From NCBI GenBank assembly GCA_016647705.1, contig CM028328.1, positions 44,940,647-45,004,646 of the forward strand: DNA of 64,000 bases, written 5' to 3'. Of the stretch, positions 52,207 through 63,297 are shown in pieces. The notes under the pieces were generated by a model, which was not told the origin of the DNA, did no database searches, and worked only from the letters and a program-made list of their open reading frames with translations. The stretch comes from Eucommia ulmoides. Taxonomy: Eukaryota; Streptophyta; Magnoliopsida; Garryales; Eucommiaceae. The position numbers and the translations under genes are program-made. Within the stretch, counting starts at the first letter, position 1, and each line of letters opens with the position of its first letter.

Positions 52207-54852
52207 AAAATTGAATTCACTATCAAATTACCTCCGGGTACGTCTCCTATATCAATTTTACCCTATCGCATGGCACCTACCGAGATGATGGACCTGAAGA
52301 TTCAGTTGGAAGATCTGTTAGATCGCGGGTTTATTAGACCTAGTAATTCTCGTTAGGAAACTTCAGTGTTGTTTGTAAGAAAGAAGGATGACACTCTGAG
52401 GATGTGCATCGATTACCGGCAACTGAACAAGGTGAAGATTCGTAACAAATACCTGTTGCCTAAAATTGATGATTTGTTTGATTAGTTGTAGAAGGCCATG
52501 GTATTTTTGAAAATAGATCTTTGATTAGGATATCACCGGTTGAAAATCAGAGACAGTGGTGTGTCAAAGATGTCGTTCCATACGAGGTATAAACATTCTA
52601 AATTTTTAGTTATGTCATTCGGGTTGACAAATGCCCCAGCTGCATTTATGGATCTAATAAATCAGATTTTTCAGCCTTATTTAGATCTGTTTATTATCGT
52701 ATTCATTGATGATATACTGATTTACTCCCATGATAAAGAAGAGCATGCAAAACATCTCAAAAATTGTGTTACAAATTTTGAGATAGAAGCAATTGTATGC
52801 GAAGTTCAATAAATGTGAGTTTTGACTGGATATAGTTGTATTTTTGGGACATGTTATCTTGGGTGATGGTATACAAGTCGACCCAAAGAAAGTCGAAGTT
52901 ATTGTTCAGTGGGAAAAGCGAAAAAGTGTGACAAAAGTTCAAAACTTCCTGGGATTGGCAGGTTATTATCACCGATTTGTACAAGGATTTTCTATTATAG
53001 TTGCCCCGTTGACCAGCAAGGAAAGTAAATTTGAGTTGACTAACAAATGTTAACAGAGTTTTCCAGAGCTAAAAAATAGACTAATATTAAAGCCAATACT
53101 TTTTCTCCCGACAGAAAGTGGTAGCTTTGTGATATACAGTGACGTTTCACACCAGGGTCTAGGTTGTGTATTGATATAACATGGTTATGCGATCGCATAT
53201 GCCTCTCGACAACTAAAGAATCATGGACGTAACTACCCGATGCATGATTTGGAGCTGACAACGATTGTGTTTGCCTTGAAATTTTGGAGACATTATCTTT
53301 ATGACGAGATTTGCGAGATATAGACTAATCACCAAAGTTCAAAATATTTGTTTACTCAGAAGAAACTAAATATGAGATAGAGGCGTTGGATGAAATTATT
53401 CAAGGATTATGATTGTACTATCCATTATCATCCTGAAAAGGCTAATATTGTAGCAGATGCATTAAGTTGAAAATTGACGGGTTTTGTTGCACACCTTCGA
53501 CTTGTTCATACTAACGTATATGCTGAATTGAGATCCATAAGAGTCCAGTTAGAAGTAGGTCAAACTGCATTATTTCTTGTGACTTTAACCTAGAGACTGA
53601 CATTAATTGACCGTATTATACAAGAACAGTAGTTAGATACCCAATTAGAGAAGATCAGGGATAAAGTGAAGAATGGGTAGAAAATCGACTATCACGTTAA
53701 AGATAATGATGAAACCTTGATATTTAAGAATAGACTGTATGTGCCTAATAATATTGATTTGAAGAACGATATCTTAGAGAAAGCACATAGCTTAGCGTAT
53801 GCAATGCATTCAAGAAGCACTAAAATGTATCGAGAAATGCAAGAACATTATTGGTATAATGGAATGAAATGAGAAATTACAGAATTTGTTGCCAGGTGTT
53901 TTGTCTGTCAGCAAGTCAAGATCGAGCACCAACGTCCAGGAGGATTATTGTAGTCTTTGCCTATCCTATAATGGAATTGAGAATATATCACGATGGATTT
54001 TATTTTGGAATTGTCCCGTACTCAAAAGGGACATAATTTCATTTGGGTGATTGTTATTAGACTTACAAAGTCTGCTAATTTTTTGGCTATAAAAATCACA
54101 TACTTCATGGACAAGTATGAAAAATTGTATATTGACGAGATTGTCAAATTGCATGGTACACTGATTTCATAATATCAGATAAAGATCCAAAATTTATATT
54201 AAAATTCTGGCCAAGTCTTCAGGCTACTCTGGGTACCAAATTAAAATTCAGTACAATTTTTTATCCCCAGACAGACGGCCAATCAGAGCATACAATTCAG
54301 ATATTGGAAGATATGCTAATGGGTTGCATTCTAGAATATCCTAGTGGCTGGGATGATCATTTGACATTGATGGAGTTTGTCTATAACAATAGTTATCATT
54401 CGGCAATTGAAATGGTACTATATGAAGTGATGTATAGCAAAAGATATAAAACTCCAGTCTGTTGGACTAAAGTTGAGGAACAAAAATTATTGATGCCCGA
54501 CATAACTCAAATGACAGTGGAAAAGGTGAAAGTGATTCGAGAAAGATTGAAGATTGCCCAAAGTCAACAAAAGTGCTACACCGAAAAATGCAGACGTGAG
54601 TTAGAATTTGAAGTAGGTGATTACGTATTCTTACGTATATCTCTGTGGAAAGACATAATGAGATTTATAAAGAAGAAAAAACTAAGTTCGAGATACATTG
54701 AGCCGTACGAGATTCTAGAAAAGGGTCGGTACAACGGCCTATCGATTAGCCCTAGAGCCAGAATTATCCAGATTGCACAATATTTTTCACGTTTTGATGC
54801 TCAAGAAATATGCGTCAGACCTTTCGCATATGTTGACTTCTTAGCCAATTGA
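52207..54852 (+). mobile_element. Part of Tekay-like element: rest of RT, RNase H and integrase
   Basis: RT text: [51 protein letters not shown] and KVQNFLGLAGYYHRFVQGFS. RNase H text near 53100-53480 ([19 protein letters not shown]). Integrase text: GRNYPMHDL region, HRDIF-type zinc finger near 53800-53950, and MGCILEYPSGWDDHLTLMEF with NNSYHSAIEMVLYEVMYSKR at 54304-54460. The text stops at about 54852 without chromodomain or LTR. Many breaks. Confidence 0.8.
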
Positions 54853-56733
54853 ATTAAAGGAAAGAAACTTCGTGTAGTTTCGTTGGCCCCAAGCCTCCAT
54901 CTAAGATCCGTGACTTCTTGTTTGAGACATCGAAGTTCTTGTCAAGCCTGGTGGATTGCTCTTTCAAATTGGTCAGCTATCGTAATTATAGGTTTTGCTA
55001 CATATGCAAAGTGTTTGTAAACAAAATGAGAGGATGAACATAAGAATATTAGGGTTTACGTTTCAAAAAAGAAATGTTTGTTTTATTGAAAACATGACAT
55101 TGTATGGTTTTTATTTTGATATGCAATGGTAATGTTGAAGCACGAAGCTGATCCCACCAGAATGAATACATATGTGCCAGTAGGACCAAAATTAAGCAAA
55201 AAAATAAAATAGTGGAGGATATTGACAAATGGCTAACATACGTGAATGATGATGAAGATGGTTTTAAGATGATGCACACTATTCTTTACAATATACTCAC
55301 CTCTGTTTGGTTCGGATAAGGTTAATCCATGACCTCATGTTTCCCTTTTGTAGTGAGAATATATGTTTCAAGTGGTTGGTGAGTATTAAACCATGCAATA
55401 ATAAATGTGAGGGGCCAAATAGATAGACTAGGCATTGACATCATTTATATTGCACACAATTTCGACAGTTCATGATGCATGTCTTCCCCTGAGGTTTTGC
55501 TTCATTAATGGTAATTGCAAGTGTAATTAATCTTAGCCCGAACATCAACAAGAACTTGCCCTGGTAATGGTAATTATGTACATTGTTCCTCAGTTTAGAT
55601 GAGTTTCCCTCATTTAATAATTCCATTAAGCCAAAAAAAATGAGATCAATGAACCCTACTCTTGTACACTGTTCATCTGTTTAGGTGAGTTTCTCGCATT
55701 TAACAATGTCATTTAGCTGAAAAATGGGATCAATGAACACTGCTCTTGTACATGACGTCAATTAGGTGAGTTCCCTCATTTAAGAAGGCCATTATGCCAA
55801 AAAATGAGATCAAAGTGCACACTTCATTTAATGATGTAAGTGGTTATTTGAATTTGTATTAGGAAAAACAAAATTACATTCAACTCATTTGCCATTAATA
55901 TCAATTATATATTAGTGTCCCCAAAAGTATAAATTTCGTGACATAATAAGTAGTTTGTATTTTTCGAACTAAATCATACCAATAACCATATTAAGAGTGG
56001 AAGCCCCAAGATTGAAGAAAAAGATCAATGCTATTTTCTTGGATTTTAGAGAATTCAACTCATGGTAATTATTACTTTGAAAAATTTGCAGGCTTTCGAT
56101 TGGATTCTTAATCCCGATACTATTATTGTGTTGCAAATTAATTTGGGAAAAAGTTTGTATAAGTTAAAATTCTTAGTATTTAAGAAAGTAGTAAGAATAA
56201 ATAATATGAATAATTTTCCCTAGTAGGAAAATCTTGTTATGACTTATGTAATTAAATTACATAAAAAAAGCATAATTTATTCCTATTTTATGTTTTAGTT
56301 AAATATATTTTTGGATATTTGAATGCATCATTTGAATAGTTCCTGCTCAGGGGAAAAAAATTAAAAATAATTCCATAACCCATAGAACGACAATAAGAAC
56401 CATATCCCAAATACACTGATCACAATAAACTTGTTGAATCCAAATGAGAGGCTAGAGTTTATATACATATTTATACTTAAAGGTACACAGAACATAGGTC
56501 TATGACAATTATAAAGAAGCACCTCACATCTACTTGAGAATTGAGATAACGTATGCTCAAAACCGTTTTCGAGTGATTGACTAATACCTACGCGAATCCA
56601 AAAAAAAAATTGCCGAAAATTCAATTAAGCATTATAGTAAAATATAACAAGGGGTTTTTATATAAACTTTTGTCCCCTCCAAAAATACAAAATAATGTAG
56701 GTTACACACATATGCTTCACTAATTACAAATAT
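54853..56733. other. Intergenic DNA with a small tandem repeat at about 55570-55820
   Basis: No gene seen. Three loose copies of an 80-84 bp unit (CTCATTTAA..., GAGATCAATGAAC, CTTGTACA) stand at about 55570-55820. Bases 56340-56733 probably include the 3' flank of the minus-strand FAR1-like locus. The stretch 54870-55020 has a faint coding look on the minus strand but I could not assign it. Confidence 0.4.
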
Positions 56734-57060
56734 CTATTTAAAGAAATTGATTATTTCGTCATCGAGATCGTTAAACTTGGCAGACAACTGTTGTAGTTGA
56801 CTGTGAGACTGTTTAATAACGTATTTTGGCATAAAACGGGCCTCATTCTCCTTCAGCTGAATGGCATAACCATATAAGACATGGTCTAGAACCATGACGG
56901 CAAGTAAATTATCTGTACATTCCCAAGAGAAGTTGTTGTGGTTTGAAGTGACGATATGAATGTCACCATCCACTTCGATCAGAGACACGTTATCATTTAG
57001 ATCAAACTCGTTTTCGATATGTTGTGGTCTAGGACATGTCGGCTTGGTGTGACCAATCAT
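56734..57060 (-). CDS. Possible zinc-knuckle exon or short gene downstream of the FAR1-like frame
   Basis: A 108-codon frame starts MIGHTKPTCPRPQHIE, which looks like the second half of a CCHC zinc knuckle of the kind at the C-terminus of FAR1/Mutator-type proteins (CxxCGxxGHxxxxCP). It continues as a leucine- and aspartate-rich tail ending NDLDDEIINFFK. A plausible acceptor (TATATAG then GATGATTGG) stands at its start and a donor-like GTAATT at about 57200. However, the phases do not join cleanly to the frame at 57228-57749, which reaches its own stop first. So it is either a separate exon in another isoform, or the locus is decaying. Confidence 0.35.
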   Translation of the reverse strand: MIGHTKPTCPRPQHIENEFDLNDNVSLIEVDGDIHIVTSNHNNFSWECTDNLLAVMVLDHVLYGYAIQLKENEARFMPKYVIKQSHSQLQQLSAKFNDLDDEIINFFK

Positions 57061-57111
57061 CCTATATAGCGTTGAACATTAAATCACAATAAATGTGCAT
57101 GACAATAATAA

Positions 57112-57162
57112 TAATAATAATAACAACAACAACAACAACAACAATAATAATAATAATACAAA
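57112..57162. repeat. Compound AAT/AAC microsatellite
   Basis: Runs of AAT, then AAC, then AAT again within the presumed intron of the FAR1-like locus. Confidence 0.9.
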
Positions 57163-57227
57163 TAAAACTAAGATAAGTAAATAGACAAATTAAGGCAATT
57201 ACCCACAAACTCGTGGTCATAAAAAAA

Positions 57228-57749
57228 TCAAAGACTGGTTCCCAAATCGTGATTATGGTCTCTAATGAATTTCAAAATCGAAAACCTCTTTACCACCTGA
57301 TCATACTGGACCTGTAGATAGGCACCACACCCAATACGTGATTGTTCGAGCTGTCTATCTTTAATGCCTTGTACTAGTTGTAAACCGATCTTTTTGTGGT
57401 TAGCTCGTGCACATACCCATAGCCGGCACATGAAATTTTTCTCTGTCTCGTTTGTGGTAGCTTTTGTATACCTGAAAGTTGACAATATTTGCGTAGTCAT
57501 AGTAAATAGTTCCACATCGCCGAGCATCGAAAGTTTCTTAGAATAAATTTGCATGTTAAACTGTTTATCCAATCTATGATTTGAGGCCGGTACGTTCGAT
57601 GTGTCCTCATTAGTAACCTCGACCTCCCGGTGGTCGAGTGCAACTTCTTCATACTCGTTGGAATCGACCTCAGTGTCACTTAATTCTATGAACGATGCCT
57701 TCCCTTTATCAGCCATTATTGTGCTTTCTTTACTGCATGGTTTAGACAT
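57228..57749 (-). CDS. FAR1-like DNA-binding domain protein (short, domain end only)
   Basis: A 173-codon frame begins MSKPCSKESTIMADKGKASF and has an acidic N-terminal part (about residues 20-60). Residues about 105-170 resemble the second half of a FAR1 DNA-binding domain: a C-x-W-x-C segment (MCRLWVCARA), then RIGCGAYLQVQYDQVVKRFS and FIRDHNHDLG, matching the R-x-GC-A and HNH-x-L landmarks. No transposase or SWIM domain follows. A TATA box and a plausible 5' UTR intron lie upstream (58272, and donor near 58160 with acceptor at 57807), which favours a host gene or a domesticated Mutator-type fragment over a plain transposon remnant. Function would be DNA binding in the nucleus, by inference only. 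Confidence 0.45.
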   Translation of the reverse strand: MSKPCSKESTIMADKGKASFIELSDTEVDSNEYEEVALDHREVEVTNEDTSNVPASNHRLDKQFNMQIYSKKLSMLGDVELFTMTTQILSTFRYTKATTNETEKNFMCRLWVCARANHKKIGLQLVQGIKDRQLEQSRIGCGAYLQVQYDQVVKRFSILKFIRDHNHDLGTSL

Positions 57750-58271
57750 AAGTCACATAACATTTTGTCAACATCGAGTATTTTTCAATAACCAACAAGA
57801 AGATGCCTAAAAATTGAAGTTTTTCAACTAAAAAAAGCGGAACAGATACTAGGGATTATAGATAAACATATAGTGATTAGGGATTTTTTTAAACCAATGA
57901 ATTTATTTCAACTTTTTCCACAAAAATGAATAATAATAAAAATATAAAGAAGTAGAACTAATAAACAAGTGAAAGAAAAAAATGGTTTCAGTCTTTAAGA
58001 AATTTTTTGAAGAAAAAGAAAAACAAGTTCTAGATTTGTTTGGTACACCCAACTACACACCATGCATGCATGCATTCTGCCAGTGGGAGAACATTTTGCT
58101 TCTCGGTGCCACTAGACTACAAGACAATGATATTAGCTAAAAGCCCTAGAAAAAGAGGTACCTTGAACTTCTTGAAAGACAACTTCTTTGCCGATGTAAG
58201 AACTTTTATGATGACCACTATTCTCCTCTTGCCCACACCTCAACTATGGTAAAAAATGAATCAAGACTTGC

Positions 58272-58279
58272 TATTTATA
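58272..58279 (-). promoter_or_regulatory. TATA box for the FAR1-like locus
   Basis: TATAAATA on the minus strand in the context CTATAAATAGC, about 520 bp upstream of the ATG at 57749. Between them, GTTCAAG followed by GTACCT near 58160 and TTTTTAG near 57807 could bound a 5' UTR intron. Confidence 0.5.
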
Positions 58280-58412
58280 GCACAATTTCCTTGTAGAGGG
58301 TAGGTGGGAAATTAAACATGCACTTCACTCAAACCCATCGATGTTACCATAAACCCACCTATTAATAGTAGAACTTGCTCCACTTTTGGAGTTTAAGTGT
58401 AATCATTACACT

Positions 58413-59000
58413 TACACATTGCCTTGTAAAAGACAATTAGGTGTAAAGTGTAATTAAGACATTTATGCCCCTTTACTCAAAAGTCTAATTACTTGGTGCC
58501 TACTTTCTATTAATTTGTTCTTGAATTTGGGTGGAAAGTTTAATTAAGGCATTTATACCCCTTCACTCAAAAGTATAATTAATTGGCGTCTAGTTTCTAT
58601 TTATTTGATTTTGAGTTGGGGTGAAAAGTGTAATTAGGCATTTATGATCCTTCACTCAAAAGTGTAATTACTTGGTGTCTAGTTTCTATTTATTTGATTT
58701 TGAGTTGGGGTAAAAAGTGTAATTAGGCATTTATGATCCTTCACTCAAAAGTGTAATTACTTGGTGTTTGGTTTCTATTAATTAGATTTTGAGTTTGGGT
58801 GAAAAGTATAATTAAGGCATTTATGCCCCTTCACTCAAAAGTATAATTAATTATTGCCCATTTTCTATTAATTTGATTTTGAGTTTGGGTAGAAAGTGTA
58901 ATTAGGCATTTATGACCCTTCGCCTAAAAGTGTAATTACTTGGTGCCTAATTTCTATTTATTTGATTTTGAGTTTGGGTGGAAAGTGTAATTAAGGCTAT
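58413..59000. repeat. 89-90 bp minisatellite
   Basis: Six to seven copies. The landmark ACTCAAAAGT recurs at 58475, 58565, 58654, 58743 and 58833, with a diverged copy near 58922 (steps of 89-90). Each unit has AAAGTGTAATTA, GGCATTTATG, TAATTACTTGGTG and TTTCTATTTATTTG. It lies upstream of the FAR1-like TATA box. Confidence 0.85.
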
Positions 59001-59640
59001 AATACCCCGAAAATTTATATTTTTAAAAAAATATTATTTTATATAAATTTAATATTTTTTAAGACCGTTTTGTAAATTTGTGATATAAATATATACTTTA
59101 TAATTTTTGGAGATTAAATGTTAAATTTACATTTTTGAAAATATTATTTTAATATTTTTGGGTTGTTTTGTATATTATGAAAATTTATAAATAATATTTG
59201 ATAATTTTTTGGGAATAAGTATAATTATTGGGTTTAATATAAATTACTTTATAATTAAGGGGTGCTAAATGTAATTTCTCAATTCTTAACAATTAAGGTA
59301 ATATTTGTGACCAAGAAATTAAAAGAAAAAAAATGAAGACCACATATAGGATGTATACGTGGCATGTGAGTGTGTGTTCATATTAATATAATAACAATAA
59401 TAATAGGAAGAACAGAAAAAGGAAAGTGGAGGAATCATAATCGGATGTAAATAATTGCAGAGAATATGACAACTTTGGGGGAAGGAGGATATAACACACA
59501 TGTATGAAAGAACTTGTAACATGCTTCCAATATAATTACAATTCATGAACATAGACAAATTAAACAAGTAACATTACAAAAAAGAAAAAAAAACACACTT
59601 AACTTACAAATAATTCTATAACATAATTGGTTAAACCAAG
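59001..59640. other. AT-rich stretch with a possible Del/Tekay-type LTR start
   Basis: The word ATAATACCCCGAAAATTT at about 58999 followed by 300 bp of AT-rich DNA resembles the start of Del/Tekay-type LTRs. It could be a displaced LTR piece, but no partner was found. Bases 59330-59640 hold nothing recognisable; the frame at 59319-59567 (minus strand) has no known features. Confidence 0.25.
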
Positions 59641-59654
59641 TATAAATACCCTAC

Positions 59655-60249
59655 CTTATAACCTTTACATTTTCTCGTTGGTGCATCACCACAGACATTC
59701 GCTTCCTCCATTTCGTCACCATTGTTGAAGACATTGCAATTGTCCTCAATGCTACAATATTAAAAAGATATCAACAAGTAGTAGTCACATATCAAAATAA
59801 ATACAAACGCATTGGTTAATTTTAAGATAAATACTTACCATGTACCCTTTACTGTTGCCCCATCACTGGAGACTTTCGCTTCCTCTTCTAGTGCACGTTT
59901 GTCGACATTGCAATTGACAGTTGCGCTACACTATTAAGAAGAGCTCAACAACTAGTAAACGCATGTCAAAATAAATACAAATGCATTGATTAGTTTTAAG
60001 ATAAATACTTACCCTGTACCATTTATTGTTGCTCCATCACCGAAGACTTTCGCTTTCCCCTCTAATGCACGTTTGTTGACAATGCTATCAACGTTAGCGC
60101 TATAATATTAATAAGAACTTAACAAGTAGTAGATGCATGTCTAAATAAAACAAATACAACGGAAACAATCAATTTTTAGAGAAATACTTACACAGATAAA
60201 TCTCGGGCCTTAAGTTTGCTCTTCAAACCTCTTTTATTTGTTTTTCTTG
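59655..60249 (-). CDS. Unrecognised minus-strand gene segment with a tandemly triplicated exon
   Basis: Three copies of an approximately 175 bp unit, each an exon plus intron: exons 60099-60013 (87 bp), 59925-59839 (87 bp) and about 59751-59655 (97 bp). All have TAG acceptors; the first two end in GTAAGT donors and the third in GTAGGG. A likely preceding exon is about 60249-60192 (RGLKSKLKARDLSV), also with GTAAGT. Joined in order, all four keep one open frame: ANVDSIVNKRALEGKAK, then ATVNCNVDKRALEEEAK, then IEDNCNVFNNGDEMEEA. So splice sites and phase were both preserved after duplication. I do not recognise the protein; both ends of the gene are unknown, and it may or may not belong with the FAR1-like locus downstream. 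Confidence 0.45.
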
Positions 60250-61788
60250 CTATCTATCTCCTTTACTTTCATCAACGAGATAAAAAATATTATAAGATAT
60301 TGAATGAAACATAGAACCTAAATAGAGAAGTATTTAAATAAATAGAAATTGTAAAGTGCAAACTTAAAACTTGTAAAGATAGTTTTCTCAATAAAAAGTT
60401 AAGTTAATTCACGCTATTATTCAAACCAAAAATAATTACCCATCAAAATTACATACCATAAACTAACAAATTGTATTACATTATTCAAACATCAATTTTC
60501 AGAAAGATAAAGCGACAGTGAGAAAAAACAACCACCACAAAACTCATCGTCAAGAAAAATGAGGTATTGCCCGTGCATATTGCTAAAAAGTGTTGGCATT
60601 TCGCGATGCTTAAAAGTGATGGTTCACTACCCTAATCGCCATGCTGCCATTCACATGTTAAACAAACCCCACCATCAGTGTACCAAGTGATGTTAAAAAT
60701 AAACAACTTCCAAAATTTAATAAAAAAATCCCAAAAACTAATAATAACTTAAACTTAATTGAGAATCTAAACTGAGATAATTAGTTTTCAAATTGGACCA
60801 AAGTGAAGATTTAAAAAACATAGAGGAAGAGAGATAGAGAGAGAGAGAGAGAGACGAACCAAGATTATTCTTAACAAAATGGTGGTCGTGATTCAATGAA
60901 GGGAATGTTCTTGTCTATGAAACCAGTAAGGCAAAAGAGAGAGAAAGAAAGAAACTACCATCGGTATCCCAACTTGGTTTAGAAAACAATTTCGACATCC
61001 AAAATTGAATAAAAAGATTAAACAAGATTCAATATAAAAATAGAGAAAATGTAAGCCATCTATTTTCAAATATATTGTTTTGAAACCACATAAGAAGAGG
61101 GAGAGAGAGGGAAATAGAAAAAAAAAATGATGTTCTTCATGAGAGAAGATGGTGTGCTTGACAACCAAAACACTAAGCCACCCGAGAGGGGGGGGGGAGA
61201 TAGAGAGCAAAAGCCTAGACCAACAAAAATCACCACTAAAACCACCACCACGCCGAGAGAGAGAGAGAGAGAACAATGGAGAAGCAGATGACAGAGTGAC
61301 AAGACCGAAAATTGAGAAGATAAGAGAAGAACTTGCATTCAAGTAGCGGGAAAGAGGCTAACAAGTTGGAACAAGTAAACTTCTGGTATTTTTTTTCCTC
61401 TTAATTTAAGAGGTGGTTTTGGGTAATTATAGGTGGTTTTGACTTTGGGAAAACGGATGATTGAGATTCAACGGTCCATATCTCACCTATATACATACAG
61501 CTAAAACCGGATTTGTACTTTAGCTTAATCCTTGGAATATTTGTTGTGGTTGTGGTGCTATAGGTTAATTTTTATTATTAAAAATGATAATTGGAGGGGA
61601 TTTATGTCATAAAAAATAATTTATTTTATGAATTGGATTTTTCATAAAATAAAAAAGAAGTGTGGATATAAACTTGAAAAGTAGTGGACCTATAGGAAAA
61701 AAAAACCACCCTTATTATTTTAAGGAAATCGATAAATTAGAACCTCCTTACCTAATTTTTCTCAACTCTCAACCATTTTTTTTTTAAT
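60250..61788. other. Intergenic or 5'-flank DNA, GA-rich patches, no supported gene
   Basis: GA runs at about 60830-60855 and 61255-61272 and a run of nine G near 61189. The long minus-strand frame 60893-61342 (149 codons) is leucine-, serine- and phenylalanine-rich and follows CT-rich DNA; it has no domain or codon signal I trust. This may include the 5' flank of the triplicated-exon locus. Confidence 0.35.
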
Positions 61789-61791
61789 TAA

Positions 61792-62775
61792 GGTTGTGTT
61801 TGGATGAAGGATTTGTAGGAGGGATTTCAATTGGTTAAAGGATTTTGAAATCCATTTTTAGCAAATCCCTTATTTGGGTAATAGGAGAAAGAATTCGTGA
61901 AATTCCTTTTTGGGTGAATGAAGGGATTTAGAAATGAATTTGGGAAAGGTGTAATTTGTGAAATCCTTCCAACGTTTGTTCGATTGTTTTTTCTCTTCTT
62001 CATGGTTTGTTCGATCCCTTCTTCATCGTCCTCCATGGCCATTGTCGTCGCCATCGCGGTCTTCTCCATCCTCCATAGCCTTCTTCTGCTTCTTCTCCGT
62101 CCTCCATCGCCATCGCCGTGTTCGACTTCGAAATCAAAATTGTTGGGTTTCGAATTTCAATTAATTTTGAAAACGAAATCGAAATCAATTGAATTGATTG
62201 ATTTCGATTTCGTTTTTGAAATCGAAATCCAGCAATAGGTTCGATTTCAAAAACGAAATCGAAATAGGGTTCGAAATCGTCGTCGTCCTTCGTGACTGCT
62301 TCTTCGTGGATTTCTTTTTCGTTGTCATCGTCCATTTCTTTCGTCGTCCATCGTCCGATTTAGGGTTGTAGAAATTTTCCATTTCCTTCATCCGATTTAG
62401 GTGGAATTTGGTTGAATGTTGTTGTTTGTTTAGCGATGGCGAGAAATGGTTGTTTGATTGTGAGAAATCACAAGCTTGCGATGGCGAATGTTTGTTTGGC
62501 GAAAACCAGAAATCACAGGGTTGTTTGATGATGGCGATTGTGAACGTTTTTGGTGTTGTTCAGTTCATCTTTATCGTCTTCATCCTTCTGTTTCTAGTTT
62601 TCATTTTTTTTTTCCAGATCAAAAATAGAAAAAAAAATATTACATATACTTCAGTTCAAACAACTATCCAAATAAGAGATTTGTGAAATGAAGAGATTTC
62701 AAAATTCAGAATTTTGAAAATCCCTTTATTTTACAAATCCCTTAGATTTGTCAAATACCTTACCCAAACGCAACC
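61792..62775. mobile_element. PIF/Harbinger-type non-autonomous element, 984 bp
   Basis: Ends GGTTGTGTTTGG and the complement of GGTTGCGTTTGG are flanked by TAA on both sides (61789-61791 and 62776-62778). The inverted similarity continues for about 90 bp (GGATTTGTA, GATTTTGAAAT, CAAATCCCTTATTTGG words in both arms). The interior holds GAAATCGAAATC repeats in both orientations and CTTCTTCATCG-type text that keeps several frames open; none looks like transposase. It sits about 620 bp upstream of the MSH3 start codon. A truncated relative is at 10600-10708. Confidence 0.75.
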
Positions 62776-62778
62776 TAA

Positions 62779-63290
62779 AAGATTATTTATATAAGTAACA
62801 CCAAACCATTATCGGGATGTTATCCAACGAATTTTTTATTTTTTGTTTTTCTTAGTTTAAAGAGGAATATTATTTATTGAATTATTATTTTTTATATTAT
62901 ATTATCGAAGTATTTAAACAGCAATAAGCAAGGTGGCTTGGTTTTTTATTTTATGTTTAAAAAAAAAATGGAAATATAAAAAGTATTATCATATTTTTGA
63001 TTTTTTGAGCATATTTAGGAAAACAATACCAATCCTTATTTGTTATTTTTTAATATTGAATTTTGATTTTTTTTTTAAAAGAGTTACATAAAGATTTTTT
63101 TAAACAAAAAAATTATTTAATTTCACTCATTTCTTTTTTGGGTGCCAATTTTCAATCGTTTCTTTAACAAGATTTAGTTAGAAATAGAAATGTTGGAAAT
63201 AAGTTGTAATTATTTTTGAAAACTATTTCGTAATTATTATAATTTATAATTTATAAATCAGAGGCAAAAAGGTCTTCCTGAAGTGAAGAG
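62779..63290. other. AT-rich promoter-side spacer of MSH3
   Basis: Very AT-rich, with poly(A), poly(T) and TTTTTTAA runs. No gene, no element ends. The switch to GC-balanced sequence near 63260 probably marks the start of the MSH3 core promoter and 5' UTR. Confidence 0.5.
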
Positions 63291-63297
63291 TTCCGCA

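Larger units (their letters stand above)
34100..54852 (+). mobile_element. Tekay/Del-like Ty3/Gypsy element, outermost of a four-level nest
   Basis: Plus-strand order: LTR-like region (about 34100-37628, itself hit by two insertions), primer site TTTTGGTATTAGGGCTTAGG near 37628-37648, gag (37800-38470), protease (38478-38915), start of RT (38930-39035), the 13.2 kb nested block (39036-52206), the rest of RT (52207-53060), RNase H (53100-53500) and integrase (53700-54852). RT text includes [19 protein letters not shown] and [16 protein letters not shown], typical of the Del/Tekay branch. No 3' LTR was found, so the element appears 3'-truncated and its age cannot be read. Fossil with many breaks. 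The LTR start is not defined; 34100 is a soft limit. Confidence 0.75.

Noticed and set aside
60893-61342. 149-codon minus-strand frame
   Set aside because: Low-complexity leucine, serine and phenylalanine text over CT-rich DNA, with overlapping frames on both strands; no homology recognised.
61918-62391. Frames of 106 and 111 codons inside the TAA-flanked element
   Set aside because: They follow GAAATCGAAATC and CTTCTTCATCG repeats within a non-autonomous element; no transposase motif.
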